64,000 nucleotides of DNA from M269 sp964640795 (GTDB lineage Bacteria; Pseudomonadota; Gammaproteobacteria; Enterobacterales; Alteromonadaceae), in the NCBI GenBank assembly GCA_964640795.1, contig CAZXIN010000003.1:1-64000 (forward strand), written 5' to 3'. The notes under the pieces were generated by a model, which searched no databases, was not told where the DNA came from, and saw only the letters and a list, made by a program, of their open reading frames with translations. The position numbers and the translations under genes are program-made. Numbering within the stretch: the first letter of the stretch is position 1; every line of letters starts with the position of its first letter. This document shows, piece after piece, positions 61,898 through 64,000 of the stretch.

Positions 61898-64000
61898 TCA
61901 TTGTATGAGAGGGTGTTGTAAAATCTTAATATCTGATTGAGGGTATGCGGCATTGGTAAATAAAAGACTGCTATCGAGCGTGTTAATTGACAATCCTTTA
62001 ACACCCTGAAATGCAGATAACTGAGACAATTCAGTAAATGATTTTTCTTCTAAATCATAGTGCATGAAGCGGTATTGGTTATTTTTACTTTGTCGATAAT
62101 AAACCCCATTCTTGTGAAGAACCCAATAATATCGAGTGTTAAAGTGCCTGCGCCTAAGCAGGCGTGTTGGTTCGTCTTCGCTGCTCAAGTTTTGTTGCCA
62201 TAAGCGGCCATTGCTTGAAACATAAATGAGTGATGTGTCTGAGATCATATAGCCATAACGCCCACGATTAAATGTTAGGCGGCTAGGTTCACCGCCAGAG
62301 AGTGGGAAGCGGTAGAGTTCTGTTCTGTTATCTTTTGATACGGCTGAAATAATAGCGTCGTCGTTGAAGCCCCAAGTTGGCCTAGCATGATATTTAAAGC
62401 TTGTCTCTAGCAGCGAAACTTGGTTTTTGTGTATGTCTACAATACCAACCTGATATCCTTCGGTGTCCTTATCTCGTTGAAGAAATGCAATTTTTTGACC
62501 GTCATGAGACCAGCGAGGGTACTTTAGTTCTTGACCTTGCTTTGTCAGCTGTTGCCTGTTGAGTCCTTTGTTATCTGACAACCATAACTCATATTGCCCT
62601 GACTCATTAGATACGTAAACTATTTGATTGGAAGCTGAAGAGTAGTCAGGGTAACTATGGCTAAAATCCGACAACATGAAAGGTTGGACGTTACTAGGAG
62701 AATCAGGCAATAAACTTAAACTTGCTATATGATAGTTTTCTATGTGTTGTTGGTAAAATAGCTCTCCTGAGGCCATCGAAAAAGCAGGGTAACTAAATCC
62801 ATCAATATTGAGTGGGTTTTGCTTTTTTGAGGCAACGTCAATGACATATCCGCCTCTTATATCGGCATTTTGTGACGCATAAACTAAAGACTCTCCCTTG
62901 GGATGCCAGGTTAAGCCTAATATGTCACTTTCACCAAAAGTCAGCTGTTCTTCTCGACCGTTTTGTAGGTCAACCAAGTAAATATTTTCACTGTTGTCGT
63001 TATTGCGACGGCTGATGGCGATTTGTTTACCATCAGGAGAGAAAGCCATGTCCCTGTCTTTGGAGTCGCAGTTTTCTAAGCATGAAAAACGAACAGGCGC
63101 ATCAGAAAGGTCATCCAAGTTTTTGAAGTAAATGCCGCTGTTTTTATTGTCTTTGTCTCTTCCAATATAAGCTAAAGTACTGCCATCAGGCGATATGTCG
63201 ATATATTGGTAGCCGCTACTGCTGCTGCAATTAGCAATTGGAGTTTCAACATGAGTAGATAGTGTTACTCGCCTGATTTGGCAATACGGTTTAGTGCGAT
63301 TCTGACTACTGAAATAGAGGTGCTTTTCATCTGGGCTCCAAACAGAGAACCCTTCTTTTGCATCGCTATTGGTTAATTGTTTGGGAGGTGCGTCTGGATA
63401 TTGTCTATCTTGCATATATAAATTGATATCGCCAGCAGAGTTTATCCATTGATAAGAGATGAATCTGCCACTGGGTGATGGTGCAACAAAGAGCTCACTG
63501 CCAGGGTGTTTAGTAAGATGCTTTATATTGAGTATGGGTTGGTTAAGAGGAAGAAGGGATGTTGAAGTTAAGTATATAACAGTAAAAATCGCAGCAATAA
63601 ATAGAGTGCTTATTTTGACTATTGGATAACTTAGCCATAGCTTTTTAAGTGTTAGATAGTTGCTTTTGGGTTGAGCCTCTTGAAGTGTTGGAGCATCTAA
63701 CCATTGTGGTTTAATCAATAGTCTATACCCAGCCTTTCTGACGGTTTCTATTATAGGGGCATCAGTCTCTTGATTTTTGAGATCTTGTCTTAGATGCCAG
63801 ATAGTGTTGGTGAGAGGCTTTCCCCCTATGCTTGGATCATTAGACCAAAATAATTTTATTAACTCTTGCCTAGTGATAATTTTGGGGTATTGCTGAGCTA
63901 GGTAACTTAAAACCGCCATTTGCTTCGGCTGAATAGTATGTGTCGTTCCATTGTCAAAATGAATCGAAAAATCACAAGGCTGGACGACACAGTCGCCAAC
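61898..64000 (-). CDS. ToxR/CadC-type membrane regulator with PD40 repeats (5' end outside window)
   Basis: The frame stays open to the window edge, so the start lies outside; 700 residues are visible. The N-terminal part is a winged-helix DNA-binding domain of the Trans_reg_C type: FDNGTTHTIQPKQMAVLSYLA, ITRQELIKLFWSND, LTNTIWHLRQDLK and ETVRKAGYRLL. One membrane segment follows (about 60 bases past position 63650, IVKISTLFIAAIFTVIYLTS). The outer domain has TolB-like PD40 beta-propeller repeats (FVAPSPSGRFISYQW, FSVWSPDEKHLYFSS, ISPDGSTLAYIGRD, FSPDGKQIAISRRN, HDGQKIAFLQRD). Such proteins sense an envelope signal and act directly on DNA. It is the upstream neighbour of the protease gene on the same strand and may control it. 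Confidence 0.87.
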   Translation of the reverse strand, partial: VGDCVVQPCDFSIHFDNGTTHTIQPKQMAVLSYLAQQYPKIITRQELIKLFWSNDPSIGGKPLTNTIWHLRQDLKNQETDAPIIETVRKAGYRLLIKPQWLDAPTLQEAQPKSNYLTLKKLWLSYPIVKISTLFIAAIFTVIYLTSTSLLPLNQPILNIKHLTKHPGSELFVAPSPSGRFISYQWINSAGDINLYMQDRQYPDAPPKQLTNSDAKEGFSVWSPDEKHLYFSSQNRTKPYCQIRRVTLSTHVETPIANCSSSSGYQYIDISPDGSTLAYIGRDKDNKNSGIYFKNLDDLSDAPVRFSCLENCDSKDRDMAFSPDGKQIAISRRNNDNSENIYLVDLQNGREEQLTFGESDILGLTWHPKGESLVYASQNADIRGGYVIDVASKKQNPLNIDGFSYPAFSMASGELFYQQHIENYHIASLSLLPDSPSNVQPFMLSDFSHSYPDYSSASNQIVYVSNESGQYELWLSDNKGLNRQQLTKQGQELKYPRWSHDGQKIAFLQRDKDTEGYQVGIVDIHKNQVSLLETSFKYHARPTWGFNDDAIISAVSKDNRTELYRFPLSGGEPSRLTFNRGRYGYMISDTSLIYVSSNGRLWQQNLSSEDEPTRLLRRRHFNTRYYWVLHKNGVYYRQSKNNQYRFMHYDLEEKSFTELSQLSAFQGVKGLSINTLDSSLLFTNAAYPQSDIKILQHPLIQ

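Overview
The window comes from a low-to-moderate GC marine gammaproteobacterium. The evidence is a complete sodium-pumping NADH:quinone oxidoreductase operon (nqrABCDEF with apbE and nqrM), a FabV-type enoyl reductase, RlmG, BolA, a TRAP transporter, a Fur-box-controlled siderophore receptor and many lipoproteins or secreted proteins with acidic, Ca-binding repeats. I could not fix the order or genus. No tRNA, rRNA, CRISPR array, prophage or intact insertion sequence was seen.

Layout. 0.2-1.6 kb (minus): a cyclophilin, a small membrane protein, and a 54-residue double-glycine-leader peptide gene that looks like an exported bacteriocin-like or signalling peptide. 1.6-3.8 kb: rlmG, an AlkB-like dioxygenase and bolA. 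3.9-7.0 kb: a three-gene TRAP transporter, likely for an organic acid. 7.1-8.2 kb: fabV. 8.8-16.0 kb: the Na+-NQR operon with its flavin transferase ApbE and assembly factor NqrM. 16.2-18.9 kb: an AhpD-like protein behind a strong palindrome, a small unknown gene, and a secreted CXXCH protein with six DxDGDG repeats. 19.6-23.3 kb: a 1232-residue lipoprotein made of three tandem copies of one unrecognised domain.

24.2-27.3 kb (minus): a TlpA-like thioredoxin, DUF4266, DUF3570 and ApbE cluster, which I read as a second flavin-transfer system; the DUF3570 barrel carries a flavinylation-like SGAS motif. 27.7-32.2 kb: a DUF1800 lipoprotein, a Tat-exported DUF1501 protein and a DcaP-like porin. 32.2-35.5 kb: a MITE-like inverted-repeat element, a 13-bp palindrome and several small poorly known genes. 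35.6-40.1 kb: a LysR regulator divergent from lldP-dld (lactate uptake and D-lactate oxidation). 40.2-46.6 kb: topB, dinB, DUF1653, VOC, DUF445, YkvA-like and four-cysteine genes. 46.7-49.1 kb: a Fur box and a TonB-dependent siderophore receptor, followed by REP-like palindromes. 49.4-58.98 kb: a membrane protein, an M13 peptidase, kduD-like SDR, an internally duplicated secreted protein, an M28 peptidase and a chemoreceptor.

59.0-64.0 kb (minus): a ToxR/CadC-type membrane regulator cut by the window end, a secreted M43-like metalloprotease ending in a type I dockerin, and directly after it a small cohesin-like protein with a PEP-CTERM-like sorting tail. This suggests a two-gene cohesin-dockerin pair displaying a protease at the surface. 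With the GG-leader peptide and the second ApbE cluster, it is the most interesting content here.
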